Assembly (NCBI RefSeq): GCF_035594125.1
Contig: NC_087192.1
Span: 13,362,501-13,426,500 of the forward strand
DNA length: 64,000 nucleotides
Source: Scylla paramamosain
Lineage: Eukaryota > Arthropoda > Malacostraca > Decapoda > Portunidae
Reading direction: 5' to 3'
Numbering within the stretch: position 1 is the stretch's first letter; each line of letters opens with the position of its first letter. A model generated the notes under the pieces. It was given only the letters and a program-made list of their open reading frames with translations, did not search any database and was not told the origin of the DNA. Below are positions 24,927-39,557 of the stretch, in pieces. A program made the position numbers and the translations under genes.

Positions 24927-25312
24927 TTTAAATGTTTTTGAGCTCCTTATATACCAAACCGCTAAAATGCATGCAAAACAAACTTAATGGAGAAACAGAA
25001 TAACATTACCAAAACATGTAACTTGGGTGTTTTTTATCATGTTATCTATAAAAACGCTTAAATACGTGCAAAGAACATTATGTTTTGGAAACAAAAGGAC
25101 ATTATGAGAAACGTGTATTATGAGTGTTTTTTTTTTAAGTTCCTTAAGTACCAAAAAGCTGAAACCCACCAATAACACTCTTTATTTAGAAAAAAAAAAT
25201 AGGATTTTTTTTTCCATCTTCATAGGTACCGAGATGCGAAAATTCTGGGAAAATTCAGGAAAATTATATGAACAAAATAATATTATCAAAAAAGTTAATT
25301 TTAGCTTTTTTT
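24927..25312 (-). repeat. 419 bp tandem duplication, copy 2
   Basis: Second copy. Visible differences from copy 1 include AATACGTGC versus AATACATGC, TATTATGAG versus TATTATAAG and GATGCGAAA versus GATGCAAAA, plus T-run length. It continues normally into subunit K and H (TTTCGGAATG). Confidence 0.9.
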
Positions 25313-27697
25313 TCGGAATGTTATGTACCAAACCATAAAGTGCATGGAAAACCTCCTATATGAGGAAATTAAACGAACTTAACAGATATTTGTCTTTTGA
25401 GTGTTTTTCAGCAAGTTAGGCACCAAAACGATAAATAATAAGGAACTCACTCTATATGGGAATCCAAAACAAATTTACTGAAAATGTATTTTCTTAGTGT
25501 TTTACGTAGAAAAACGCAAAAACTCGTGTATATAAAGAAGTTTCTTAGATACGAAAATGCTGAAACTCATGAATAACAATCTTAATTGAGAAACAGAACA
25601 ACCTAAGCAAATGCCTGTATTTTTAGTGTTTTTCATATTCCTAGTTAGCAATACCCAAAACAGCATGCGAAACTAGCTTTATGAGGGAAAAAAAATTACA
25701 TTAACAGAAGTGTCTTTTAATTGTTTTTTTTAGCGTGTTAGGCAATGAAGTACTAAAAAGCAGGGCAATCACATTACATGAGAATAAATCCACCTTTTAC
25801 CAAGATTTTGCCAATATGTGTTTTTGAGCTCCTTACATACCAAACCGCTAAAACGCATGGAAAACAAACTTTATGGAGAAACAGGATAACATTACCAAAA
25901 ACATGTATTTTTGATAATGTTATCTATAAAAACGCTTAAATACATGCAAAGAACCTTATGTTTGGGAAACAAGGACATTACGAGAAACGTGAATTATGAG
26001 TGTTTTTAAGTTCCTTGACTACTAAAAAGCTAAAACCCACAAATAACACTCGTTATGTAGAAAAAATAAAAATAAATAAATAAATAAACAAAAGGATTTT
26101 TTTTTTTTTTTTTTTGTTATTCAACTTCATAGGTAACGAGATGCCAAAATTCTGGGAAAAATTAGGGCAATTATATGATAAGCGAATATTATCAAAAAAA
26201 GTTGATATTAGCTTTTTTTCGGACTGTTATGTACCAAACACTAAAGTGCATGCAAAGCCTCCTATATGAGGAAATTAAACGACCTTACCAGAATTCTGTG
26301 TTTTGAGTGTTTTTCAGCATGTTAGGCACCAAAACGATAAATAATAAGGAACTCACTCTATGTGGCAAACCAAAACAAAATTACTGAAAACGTGTTTTCT
26401 CATTGTTTTACGTAGAAAAACGCTAAAACGGCTGCAAACCAATCAATATCAAGAAGTAGAAAAACATTACCAAAAAGGAATATTTTGAGTGTTTTTGAGC
26501 TTGTTACCTAAAAAAAAACGCGAAAATTGATACAAAGCACTCTATATTGGGAAAAAAAGGACATTGCGAGAAAAGTGTATAATGAATGTTTTATAATTTA
26601 AAAGAACCACAAGGCAAAAAACGCAAAAACTCGTGTACATGGAGAAGTTTCCTATATACCAAAATGCTGAAACTCATGAATAACACTCTTAATTGAGAAA
26701 CAGAACAACTTTACTAAATGCGTGTATTTTGACTGCTTTTCACATTCTTAGTTACCAAAATCCCAAATTGCATGCGAAACCAGCTTTATGTGGTAAAAAT
26801 ATGACATTACCAGAAAAGTGTCTTTTGAGTGTTTTTGAGCGTGATAGGCAATAAAGCACTAAAAAGCAGGGGAATCACTTTACATGGCAATAAAATCAAT
26901 TTTTACCAAGAACTTGCCTTTAAGTGTTTTGAGCTCCTTAGATACCAAAAACGCTAAAACGCATGCAAAACACACTTTATGGAGAAAGAGAATAGCATTA
27001 CCAAAAACATATATTTTGAGTGTTTTTGATCATGTTACCAATAAAAACGCTTAAATACATGCAAAGAACCCTATTTTTGGGAAATGAAAGGACATTGCGA
27101 GAAACGTGTATTACGAGTGTTTTAAGATCATTATTTACCAAAAAGCTAAAAGCCACAAATAACACTCTTTATTGAGAAAAAATAAATAAATAAAAAAAAA
27201 TACGATATTTTTTTCTTTCTTTTTCATCTTCGCAGGTATCTAGATGCCAAATTTTGTGCAAATTTCAGGAAATTATGAGTTAATTATCAAAAAAAATTAA
27301 TTTAGGTTTTTTTTTCTTACTGTTTAGTACGAAACCCTAAAATGCATGGAAAGCCACCTATATGGGGAAATTAAACGTCTTTGCCAGAAAACTGTCTTAT
27401 GAGTGTTTTTCAGCTTCTTAGGCACCATAACCGTAAATAACATGCAAGTCACTCTATATGGGAATCTAAAACAAAATTACTGAAAATGTGTCTTTTCGGT
27501 GTTTTACGTAGAAAAACGCTAAATTGGATGCAAACCAACCAATAAGAAGAAATAAAATTACATTACATTTTGAGTGTTTTTGAGCTTGTTACCTACAAAA
27601 AACGCGAAAATGGATGCAAAGCACTCCCTATTGGGAAACAAAAGGACATTACGAAAAACGTGTATAATGAGTGTCTAATTATTTTTGAGAAAAAGAA

Positions 27698-27721
27698 CTT
27701 GTGGTTCACCAGAACCACAAG
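27698..27721 (-). repeat. Hairpin variant of subunit D
   Basis: CTTGTGGTTC, ACCA loop, GAACCACAAG: perfect 10 bp stem. The flanks match the other hairpin units (GTGTCTAATTATTTT upstream, AAAAAACGCAAAAAC downstream). Confidence 0.78.
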
Positions 27722-30700
27722 TCAAAAAACGCAAAAACTAGTGTACATAAAGAAATTTCTTAGATAATAAAATGCTGAAACTCTTGAATAACAATATTAA
27801 CTGAGAAACAGAACATTCTTACCAAATGCGTGTATTTTGAGTGTTTTTCACATTCATAGTTAGCAAAACCCCAAATAGATCGCGAAACTATGTTGGAAAA
27901 AAAAGACATTACCAGAAGTGTCTTTTGAGTGTTTTTGAGCGTGTTAGACAATAAATCACAAAAAAAAAACAGGGCAATCACATTACATGGGAATAAAACC
28001 AACTTTTTACCAAGAACTTGCCTTGAAGTGTTTTTGACCTCCTTACAAACCAAAACGCTAAAACGCATTCAAAAAATCATTTATGGAGATTTAGAATAAC
28101 ATTACTAAAAACATGTGTTTTAAGTGTTTTTGATCATGTTACCTACAAAAAACGCTTAAATACATGCAAAGAACCCTATGTTTGGGAAACGAAAGGACAT
28201 TACGAGAAACGTGTATTAGGACCGTTTTTAAGTTCCTTAAGTACCAAAACGTTAAAACCCATAAATAACACTCTGTATAGAGAAAAAAAATAAATACAAA
28301 TAGCTTTTTTTCTTATATTGATTTTCATAGGTACCAAGACGCCAAAATTCTGCCAAAATTCAGGAAATTTATGTGGAAAAAAGAACATTATCAAAAAAGT
28401 TAATTATAGCTCTTTTTCGGATTTTTATGTACCAAACTCTAAAGTGCATGCCACCTATATAAGGAAGTTAAACGACTTTACCAGAAAGCTGTCTTTTCAG
28501 TGTTTTCCAGCATGTTAGGCACCAAAACGATAAATAATATGGAAGTCAGTCAATATATGAATCCAAACCAAAATTACTGAAAACGTGTCTTTTCAGTGTT
28601 TTAAGTAGAAAAACGCTAAAACGGATGCAATCCAACAAATATGAAGAAATAGAATAACATTACCAAAAAGTGTTTTTGAGCTTTTTACCTACAAAAAACG
28701 CGCAAAAGGATGGAAAGCCCTCTATATTGGGAAGCAAAAGGACATTACGAGAAACGTGTATAATGAGTGTTTTATAGTTTCACAAGAACCAGAAGGCAAA
28801 AAATGCAAAAACTCGTGTATATAGAGAAGTTTCTTACATACCAAAACGCTAAAACTCATAAATAACACTTTTAATTGAAAAAAAGAACTACCTTACCAAA
28901 TGTGTGTATTTTGAGTGTTTTTCACATTCTTAGTTACGAAAATCCCAAATTACATGCGAAACTAGCTTTATGTGGGAAAAAAATGACATTACCAGAAAAG
29001 TGACTTTTGAGTGTTTATGAGCGTTATATGCAAAAAAAAAAACACTAAAAAGCAGGGAAATCACATGACATGGGAATAAAACCAAATTTTACGAAGAACT
29101 TGCCTCTAAGTGTTTTTTTAACTCCTTACATACCAAAACGCTAAACGCATGCAAAACAACCTTTATGGAGAAACAGAATAACATTACTAAAAACATGTAT
29201 TTTGATTGTTTTTGATCATGTTACCTATAAAATCGCCTAAATACATGCAAAGAACCCTATGTTTGTGAAGCGAAAGGACATTACGAAAATCGTGTATTAT
29301 GAGTATTTTTAAGTTCCTTAAGTACCAAAAATCTAAAACCCACAAGTAACACTCTTTATAGAGAGAAAAAATAATTAAAAAATAGATTTTTTTTTGTTAT
29401 TCATCTTCATAGGTAACGAGATGCCAAAATTCTGAGAAATTTCTGGGAAATTATGTGAAAAAAAAAAAATAATAATTTTAGCTTTTTCCGGAGTTATGTA
29501 CGAAGTGCATGGAAACCCACCTATATGGGTAAGTTACACGACTTTACAAGAAACGTGTCTTTGGGTGTTTTCAGCAATTTCAACAGTATTACTTTTCAGT
29601 TTTAGCGTAGAACGCTAAAACGGATGCAAACCAACCAATATGAAGAAATAGAATAACATTACAAAAAAGTTGAGTGTTTTTGAGCTTGTTACAAAAAACG
29701 CAAAAATGATTCCAAAGGAGTCTATATTGGGAAAGAAAAGGATATTACAAGAAAATTGTATAATGAATGTATTAATAGTTTTCAAGAACCATAAGGCAAA
29801 AAACGCAAAACTCGTATATATGGAGAAGTTTCTTAGACACCAACATGCTGAAACTCATGAATAATACTCTTAATTGAGAAACAGAACAATTTTAGGAAAT
29901 GAGTGTATTTTGAGTGTTTTTTTTCACATTCTTAGTGGTCCAACCCCAAATTACATGCGAAACTGTGGAAAAAAAATGAAATTTCTAGAAAAGTGTCTTT
30001 TTAGTGTTTTTCAGCGTGTTAGGCAATTAAGCACTAAAAAGCAGGGCAATCACATTACATGGGAATATAACCAACTTTTACCAAGAACTTGCCTTTAATT
30101 TTTTTTGAGCTCGTTACATACCAAAACGCTAAAACCCATGCAAAACACCCTTTATGGAAAAACAGAATAACATTATCAAAAACATGTATTTTGAGTGTTT
30201 TTGAGCTTGTTACCAATAAAAATGCTTAAAGACATGCAAAGAACCCTATGTTTGGGAATGAAAGGACATCACGGGGAATGTGTATTATGAGTGTTTATAA
30301 GTTCCTTAAGTACCAAAAAGCTAAAACCCACAAATAACACTCTTTATAGAGAAAAAAAAATAAAAAAAAATGAAAAAATAGCATTTTTTTTTATTGATCT
30401 TCATAGGCACTGAGATGCCAAATTTCTGGCAAAATTCAGGAAAATTACGTGAAAAAAGAATATTATGAAAGAGGTTAATTTTAGCTTTTTTTTGGACTGT
30501 TATGTACCAAACCCTAAAGTGTATGCAAAGCCACCTATATGGGGAAATTAAACGACTTTACAAGAAACCTGTCTTTTGAGTGTTTTTGAGTGCATGTTAG
30601 GCATCAAAACGATAAATAACATAGAAGTCACTCTATATGGGAATCCAAAACAAAATTACTGAAAACGTGTCTTTTCTGTGTTTTACGTAGAAAAATGCTA

Positions 30701-31384
30701 AAACGGATGGAAACCAACCAATATGAAGAAATAGAATAAAATTACCAAAAAGGTATATTTTGAGTGTTTTTGATCATGTTACCTATAAAAACGCTTAAAT
30801 ACATGTAAAGAATCTTATCTTTAGGAAACAATAGGACATTACGAGAAACGAGTATTATGAGTGTTTTTACGTTTCTTACGTACCAAAAAGCTTAAACCCA
30901 CATATAACACTCTATATAGAGAAAAAAATAAATGAAAAAAAAAACATTTTTTTATTTTTTTTGTTATTAATCTTCATAGGTATCGAGATGCCAAAATTCT
31001 GGCAAAATTCAGGGAAATTATGTGAAAAAAGAATATCAAAAAAGTTAATTTTAACTTTTTTTCAGACCGTTATGTACCAAACCCTAAAGTGCATGTAGAG
31101 CCACCTATATTGGGAAATTAAACGACTTTACCTAAAACCTGTCTTTTGCCTTTTTTTCAATATATTAGGCACCAAAACAATAAATAATATGGAAATCACT
31201 CTGTATGGGAATCCAAAACAAAATTACTGAAAACGCTTCTTTTCAGTGTTTCACGTAGAAAAACGCTAAAAAGAAAGCAAATCAACCAATATCATGAAAT
31301 AGAATAATATTACCAAAAATGTGTTTTTTGTGTTTTTGAGCGAAAATGGATGCAAATCTCTCTATATTCGGAAACAAAAGGACA

Positions 31385-31497
<113 letters not shown>

Positions 31498-32641
31498 AAC
31501 ATTACCAAAAAGGTATATTTTGAGTCTTTTTGAGCTTCTTACTTACAAAAAACGCGAAAATGCATGCAATCCACTCTTTATTTGGAAACAAAAGGAGATT
31601 ACGAGAAAAATGTATAATGAGTATTTTATAGTTTCACAAGAACCACAAGGCAAAAAACGCAAAAACTCGTGTATGTTTCTTAGTTTCTTAGATACCAAAA
31701 TGCTGAAACTCATGAATAACACTCTGAATTCAGAAACAGAACAACCTTACCAAATGGGTGTATTTTGAGTGTTTTTCACATTCTTAGTTACCAGAACCCC
31801 AAATTGCATGCGAAACTATCTTTATGTGGGAAAGAAATGACATTACGAGAAAAGTGTCTTTTGAGTGTTTTTGAGCGTGTTAGGCAATAAAGCACTAAAA
31901 AGGAGGGCAATCATATTACATGGGAATAAAACCAACTTTTACCAAGAACTTGCCTTTGAGTGTTTTTGAGCTCCTTATATACCAAATCGCTAAAACGCAT
32001 GCAAAACACCCTTTATAGAGAAACAGATTAACATTACCAAAAACATGTGTTTTGAATATTTTTGATCATGTTATCTCTAAAAATGCTTAAATACATGCAA
32101 AGAACCCTATGTCTGGGAAATGAATGGACATTACGAGAAACGTGTATTATGAGTGTTTTTAAGTTTCATAAGTACCAAAAAGCTAAAACATCTTTATAAA
32201 GAAAAAAAAATGGGATTTTTTTTTGTTTGGGGTATTCTTCATAGGTACCGAGATGCCAAAATTCTGGCAAAATTCAGTGAAATTATGTGAAAAAAGAACA
32301 TTATCAAAAAAGTTAATTTTAGTTTTTTTTCCGGACTGTTTTGTATCAAACCTTAAAGTGCATGCAAAGCCAAATATATGAGGAAATTAAACGACTTTAC
32401 TAGAAACCTGTGTTTTGAGTGTTGTTCAGCATGTTATTCACCAAAACAATAAATAATAAGGAAGTCATTCTATATGAGAATCCAAAACCAAATTACTGAA
32501 AACACGTCTTTTTCGTGTTTTACGTAGTAAAACGCTAAAACGGATGCAAACCAACCAATATGTAGAAATAGAATAAGATTACCAAAAATTATATTTTGAA
32601 TGTTTTTGAGCCTTTTACTTACAAAAAACGCGAAAATGGAT

Positions 32642-33436
32642 GCCTTTTAGCGGTTTGTTACCTAAGAAGTGAAAAAAAAAACGTTTCTCGTAATTTTTTT
32701 TTTTTTCCATTTAACCAAATAGGGTACTTGGAATGTATTTTGACGTTTTTCACGTAACAGCCTCAAAAACAATTAAAAAAAACTTGTTTTTTGGTAATGT
32801 TATTCTGTTTCTCCATCAAGGGTGTTTTGCATGCGTTTTAGCGTTCTGGTACCTAAGTTGCTCAAAAATACTGAAAAGAGACATTTTTGTTGATGTTTTG
32901 TTTTCCATTGCAGTGTGATTTCCATGCTTTTCATCGTTTTGGAGCTAGAACACTGATAAACACTCAAAAGACACCTTTCTAGAAAACTAGTCTCCTTTCG
33001 CATGCTTTGCATGTGTACTTAACAATGAGAAATACACTCCAATTACAAGTTTTTGGTAATATTATTATGTTCCTTGATGACGATTTTTTTTTTTTTTTTT
33101 GCATGCAGCTTAGGTTTTTGGTATGTAATAAGCTCAAAAACACTTAAAAGACACGTTTTCCTTAGTGTTGTTGTTCAAATCAAGTGATTTCCAAGCTTTA
33201 TATCGATTTAGTGTCTAAACACTCCAAAGACACGTTTCTGGAAAAATCGTTTCACTTCCTCATAAAGATTACTTTGCATGCATTTTTGCGTTTTTTATGT
33301 AACAAGCTCATAAACACATAAAATACTTGTTTTTGGCAATTTCATTCTGTTTCTCCATAAAAAGAGTTTTGCAAACGTATTAGCGTTTTGGTACGTAAGA
33401 AGCTCAAAAAGATTGAAGACATGTTTTTGATAATGT
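32642..33436 (+). repeat. Diverged monomers without HOR order, unpaired flank
   Basis: Forward ~90 bp monomers still recognisable by TTTGCATGC, AGCGTTTTGGTAC and GCTCAAAAACACT. The J-to-I order and the K/I A-run anchor are absent. It has no inverted partner on the right, unlike the sequence from 33,437. No gene is seen. Confidence 0.82.
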
Positions 33437-34954
33437 TTTTTATTCCCATATGGTGATCTTTCCATGCTTTTTTAGCATTCTGGTACATAGCAGATTCATA
33501 AACATTCAAAAGACACGTTTCATTAAATTTAGTTTCGTTTGTTAGTTAGTTTGCTTCCATACATTTTGGCGTTTTGGCACCTAACAATATGAAAAAAAAA
33601 AACACTCAAAATACACGTTTTTGGTAATGTTGTTATGTTTATCCATACAGAGTGCTATTCTTGCGTTTTCACATTTTGCTACCTAAGAAGCTCAAATTTA
33701 CTGTTTCTCATAATGACTTTTCTTTCTTCATATAGAACACTTTCCATATATTATGGTGTTTTTCTTCCTAACAAGCTCAAAAACTCTCAAATTTCTTTTG
33801 TGTGATATTATTCTGTTTTTCTATAAAGGGTGTTTTTCATGCATTTTACCTTCTTGGTACTTTTGGCAAAGTAGCTTTTTTTTTTTCCATGTATATGTGT
33901 ATATGAACTTGTAAACCACAAAACAGTAAAAAGCATGAAAACTTCCCTATACTGGAAAAGCAAAAAACAATATTCCCCAAAAAACGTATTTTTTGGGGTA
34001 TTTTTCAGCTACTTACGTACAAAAACGCTGAAATGCTTGCAAAATCTCCTTCATGGAAAAAACAAATAACCTTACCAGAAACTAGTATTTCATTTTATTT
34101 CTTAAGCTTGTCACGTACAAAAGTGCCAAAATGCATGCAAAGTGCACTATATATGGATACGAAAGTACATTACGAGAAACGTGCAGTATGAGTGTTTTCA
34201 ACTTATTAGGTACCAAAACGCTAAAGCGAGTGAATAGCACTCTATATGGAGAAACAAAAACGCTAAAATGCATGCAAAGCATTATATATGAGGGAAAATA
34301 CGACACTTCTAGAAACGTGTCTTTTTCAGTGTTTGTAAGCGTATTAGGTACCAAAACGCTAAAAAGCAAGGAAAGAACCATACATGGGAAAACAAAACAT
34401 TACAAAAAAGTCTTTTCATTGTTTTGAGCTACTTACGAGTACATGCTAAAACGCAAAGGCGCATGCAAAACACCTTTTATGGAGAAACAGCAAAACGTGT
34501 ATTTTTAATGTTTTAAGATAATTACGTAAAAACATTCAAAATTCATGTAAAGTTCCCAATATGGGGAAACAAAAAGGCATTACGAGAAACGTATATTATA
34601 AGTGCTTTACACCTTATTAAGTTGAAAAATACGAAAATGCATGAATACCACTCTATATGGAGTAACAGAGCAACATTATTAAAAACGTGTATTTTGTTTG
34701 TTTTCACAATGTTATGTACCAAAACGTCGAAATTCATGCAAGAGAAACGTGAATTTTGAGTGTTTATGAGCGTGTTAGGCACCAAAACTCTAAAAAAATA
34801 AAAAATGGAAAGCATCCTTCCTATACTGGAATACAAAACAAAATTACAAAAAAAAAAATAGTATTTTTTTTAGTGTTTTTGAGCTACTTCTATATCAGAA
34901 CGCTTGAACAGACGCAAAACACGCTTTACGGAGAAACAAAATAACAATACAAAA

Positions 34955-35079
<125 letters not shown>

Positions 35080-36498
35080 CAGTGTTTTTGAGGTATGTAA
35101 GTAGAATAACGCCGAAATGTATGCAAAGTTCCCTATGCCGGAAAACGAAGACATTTCGAGAAACGTGTATTATGAGAGCTTTTGAGCTTTTTAGGTACCA
35201 AACACAAAGGCACCTTAATAGTACTCTATATGGAGAAACAAAACAACACGAATGAAAATATATATTTTGAGTGGTTTTCATATTATTAGGTACCAAAGCG
35301 CAAAAATACATGCAAAGACCTCTAAAAGACGACACAAAACGAAATTACAAGAAACCTATCTTTTGAGAGTGTTTCTACGTGTTAGGCACCAAAACAATAA
35401 GAGGTATGAAAAGAGCACTATGTTGGAAGGGAAAAAGAAATAACCAACAAAGTGACTTTTCACGTGTTTGGAAGTTTTTAAATTTATAATGTACCAAAAC
35501 GATAAAATATGCAAAACACCCTTCCTGCAGAAACATAAAACATTACCAAAAAAGAGCATTTTGAGCGATTTTTCAGCTTGTTATGTACAAAAGCGTCAAA
35601 ATGCATATAAAGTACCCTATATAAGAAAACGAAGACATTAAGAGAAACCAGTATTATGAGTTTTTTTTTTTTTTTAGCTTATTAGGTACCGAAACGATAA
35701 AACGCACGATTTGTCTTATGTATGGAGAAAACGTGTATTTCAAAAGTATTTAGCTTTGTTAGGTATCAAAACACCAAAATGCATGCAAAGCACCCGATAT
35801 GGGCAAAATAAACGACATTTCCAGAAAAATGTCTTTTGAGAGTTTATGAGTGTGTTAGGCACAAAAAGCTCTTAAAAAGCATGGAAAGTACCGTAAATGG
35901 GAAAACATTGTTTTGAGCTACTTACGTACCAAACTGCTAAAACAGTTGGAAAACACACTTTATGGAGAAACTCAACAGATTTACCAAAAACATGCATTTT
36001 GAGAAATTTTGCGCCTGTTACGTACAAAAACGATAAAATACATGCAAATAACCCTAAAAGGGGAAAAGAATACATTAAAAGAAACGTATATTTTGAGTAG
36101 TATTGAGCTTCATAGGTACCAGAACACTAAAACGTATGAATAATACTCTATATGCAGAAACAGAACAAGATTAACCAAAACTTGTGTTTTAAGGCTTTTT
36201 TCACGTTATTAGGTACCGCAACGCGAAAATGCATGCAAAGCATACTATATGGGGAAAGGAAACATTTCCAGAAACATGTCCTTTCAGTGTTTATGAGCGT
36301 GTTAGGTACCAAGAAGCTAAAAACCAAGGAAAGCACCCTATAGGAGAAAACAAAAGATTACAAAAACTTTTCATTTCAGTGCTTATGAGCTACTTACATA
36401 CAAAAACACTTAAACGCATCCAAAACGCATTTTTTGGAAAAAAAAAACTTAATAACATTACCAAAAAAAGTATATTTTCAATGTTTTGAGCTTCTTAA

Positions 36499-36519
36499 CC
36501 CCCCCCCAAAAAAAAAAAA
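36499..36519. repeat. C9 A12 homopolymer junction
   Basis: Nine C followed by twelve A. The right-arm counterpart near 40,460 is GTAACTTTTTTTT on that strand's neighbour, ending in GCGTAAC, with no C-run. It is the only long C-run I see in the window. Confidence 0.85.
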
Positions 36520-37420
36520 GTAACCAAAGGCATTATGAGAAACTTATATTAAGAGCGTTTTTGAGCTTCTCAGGTACCAAAACGCGAAAATGCATGAATA
36601 ATACTCTCTTTGGAGAAACACAACAATATTAGATACCAACACGCTAAAAAGCAACGAAAACTCTCTATTTGGAAAAGCAAAACATTATCAGAAGCGTGTC
36701 TTTTGAGAGCTTTTATAGCTACTTACGTACCAAAACGCTAAAATGCATACAAAGCACATTTTATGGAGAAACAGAATAACATTACCAGAAACGTGTATTT
36801 TGAGTTTTTTTTTATCTTACGTACAAAAAAAAAAAAATACATGCAAAGTATCCTAAATGGCGATACGAAAAGAAATAAAATGACACTTCATTTATCAGTG
36901 TTTTTGAGATTTTTAGGTAGCAAAATGCACAAACGCATGTATAACATTATATATGAAGAAACAGAACATTACCGAAAACGTATATTTTGAGCATTTTTCA
37001 CATTGTTACGTAACAAAAACACCAAAATGCATGGAAATCACCCAATATGGATAAAATAATGGACATTACGAGAAAGATGTATTATTAGTGTCTTTGAGCG
37101 TCTTAGGTACCAAACGCAAAAACTATTTAGTACCACTGTATATGGAGAAACAGAACATTACCAAAAACGTTTATTTTGAGTGTTTTTCACAATTTTATGT
37201 ACCATAACGTCAAAATGCCTCCAGAGCACCATCTATGGGGAGATGAAACGACATTTCCAGAAACATGTCTTTTGAGTGTTGATGAACGTGTTAGGTACCA
37301 AAGTTATAAAAAAAAAAACATTGAAAGCTATCTATATGAAAGAACAAGACAACCAAAAATTTTTCTTTTTGGTATTTTCAGCTACTTACGTACCATAACG
37401 CTGAGATGTATGCAAAGCAC

Positions 37421-37595
37421 ACTTTGCATGTGGAAACGAAAAGACATTGGAAGAAACTTTTATAATAACTGTTTTTTTTTATTTCTTAGGTACCAAGACC
37501 TATTTGACGCATTGAAGAGCACTCTATATGGAGAAAAGAACAAAATTACCAAAAATGTGCTTTTTAAGTGTTTTTCACATTGTTAGGTACGAAAA
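37421..37595 (-). repeat. Diverged monomers between IR2 left arm and the spacer HOR
   Basis: About 175 bp of reverse diverged monomer sequence beyond the end of arm pairing. It ends at GTTAGGTACGAAAACACTC, where forward HOR sequence (TATAAAGAATGTTATTTG) starts. Confidence 0.75.
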
Positions 37596-39557
37596 CACTC
37601 TATAAAGAATGTTATTTGTGGGTTTTAGCTTTTTCATACTTAACGAACTTAAAAAAAACTCATAATACACGTTTCTCGTAAAGTCCTTTCATTTTCAAAA
37701 TATAGGGTTCTTTGCATGTATTTAAGCTTTTTTTATAGGTAACATGATCAAAAACACTCAAAATACATGTTTTTGGTAATGTTATTCTGTTTCTCCATAA
37801 AGGGTGTTCTGCATGCGTTTTAGCGTTTTGATATGTAAGGAGCTCAGAAACACTTAAAGGCAAGTTCTTGGTAAAAGTTGATTTTATTCCCATGTCATGT
37901 GATTTCCCTGCTTTTTAGTGCTTTATTGCCTATCACGCTCAAAAACACTCAAAAGACACTTTTCTGGTAATGTCATTTTTTTCCCACATAAAGCTAGTTT
38001 CCCATGCAATTTGGAGTTTTGGTAACTAAGAATGTGAAAAGCACTCAAAATACACAAATTTGGTAAGGTTTTTTTGTATTCTTAATTAAGAGCGTTATTC
38101 CTAAGTTTCAGCATTTTGGTATCTAAGAAAATTCTTTATATACACGAGTTTTTGCGTTTTTTGCCTTGTGGTTCTTGTGAAACTATAAAACACTTATTAT
38201 ACTCGTACACGTTTCTCGTAATGTCCTTTTGTATCCCAATATAGAGTGCTTTCCATCCATTTTCGCTTTTTTTGTAGGTAAGAAGCTCAAAAACATTCAC
38301 AATATACCTTTTGGTAATATTATTCTATTTCTTCATATTCGTTGGTTTGCATCCTTTTTAGCGTTTTTTTACGTAAAACACTGAAAAGACACTTTTTCAG
38401 TAATTTTGTGATGGATTCCCATTTTGAGTGACTTCCATATTATTTATCGTTTTGGTGCCTAACATGCTGAAAAACGCTCAAAACACAGGTTTCTGGTAAA
38501 GTCGTTTAATTTCCCAATATAGGTGGCTTTGCATCCACTTTAGGGTTTGGTACATAACAGTCCGAAAAAAAAGCTAAAATTAACTTTTTTTTCATAATAT
38601 TCTTTTCTCACATAATTTTCCTGAATTTTGCCACAATTTTGGCATCTCGGTACCTATGAAGATAAATAAAAAAAAAAAAAATAGTTTTTATATTTATTTA
38701 CTTTTTTCTCTCTAAAGAATGTTATTTTAGGGTTTTAGCTTTTTGGTACTTAAAAAAAAACAAACTCATAATACACGTTTCTCGAAATGTTCTTTCGTTT
38801 CCCAAACATAAGGTTCTTTGCATTATTAGAGTTTTTATAGGTAACATAATAAAAATACTCAAAATACATGTTTTTGGTAATGTTATTAAGGGGTGTTTTG
38901 CATGCGTTTTAGCTCAAAAATACTTAAAGGCAAGTTCTTGGTAAAAGTTGGTTTTATTCCCATGTAATACGATTGCTCTCCTTTTTAGTGCTTTATTGCC
39001 TAACACGCTCAAAAACACTGAAACACTGGTAATGTCACTTTTTTCCCCACATAAAGCTAGTTTCGTATGCAATTTGGGGTTTTGGTAACTAAGAATGTGA
39101 AAAACACTGAAAATACACGTATTTAGTAAGGTTGTTCTGTTTCTCAATTAAGAGTGTTATTCAGGAGTTTCAGCATTTTGGTATCTCCATATATACGAGT
39201 TTTTGCGTTTTTTGCCTTGTGGTTCTTCAGAATCTATAAAACACTCATTATACACATTTCTCGTAATGTCCATTTGTTAACCAATATAGAGAGTTTTGCA
39301 ATCATTTTCGCGTTTTTTGTAAGTAAAGAGCTCAAAAACACTCAAAATGTACCTTTTTGGTAATGTTTTTCTATTTTTTCATTTTGTTTGGTTTGCATCC
39401 GTTCTAGCGTTTTTCTACGTAAAACACGGAAAAAACACGTTTTCAGTAATTTTGTTTTGGATTTCACATACAATGACTTCCATATTATTTATTGTTTTGG
39501 TGACTAAATGCTGAAATCACTCACAACACAGGTTTCTCGTAAAGTCTCGTAAAGGGT
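37596..39557 (+). repeat. Spacer of IR2: about two forward HOR units
   Basis: Ordinary HOR order resumes: I, J, A, B, C, D, E, F, G, H, K (anchor at 38,649), then I, J, A, B, C, D, E, F, G. It is the only forward HOR sequence of this length right of 18.8 kb. J-to-A near 38,885 lacks about 15 bp, and A/B near 38,910 are shortened. It stops in a partial G/H (AACACAGGTTTCTCG) with a doubled GTAAAGTCTC. Confidence 0.88.

Noticed and set aside
31346..31360. Octamer-like ATGCAAAT as a regulatory site
   Set aside because: It is a chance variant of the common ATGCAAAG/ATGCAAAA of the monomers and is not conserved between units.
37176..37586. 136-codon open frame, forward strand
   Set aside because: Made of four diverged monomers in the inverted-repeat arm. 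Its counterpart in the other arm is broken, with no sign of protein-level conservation.
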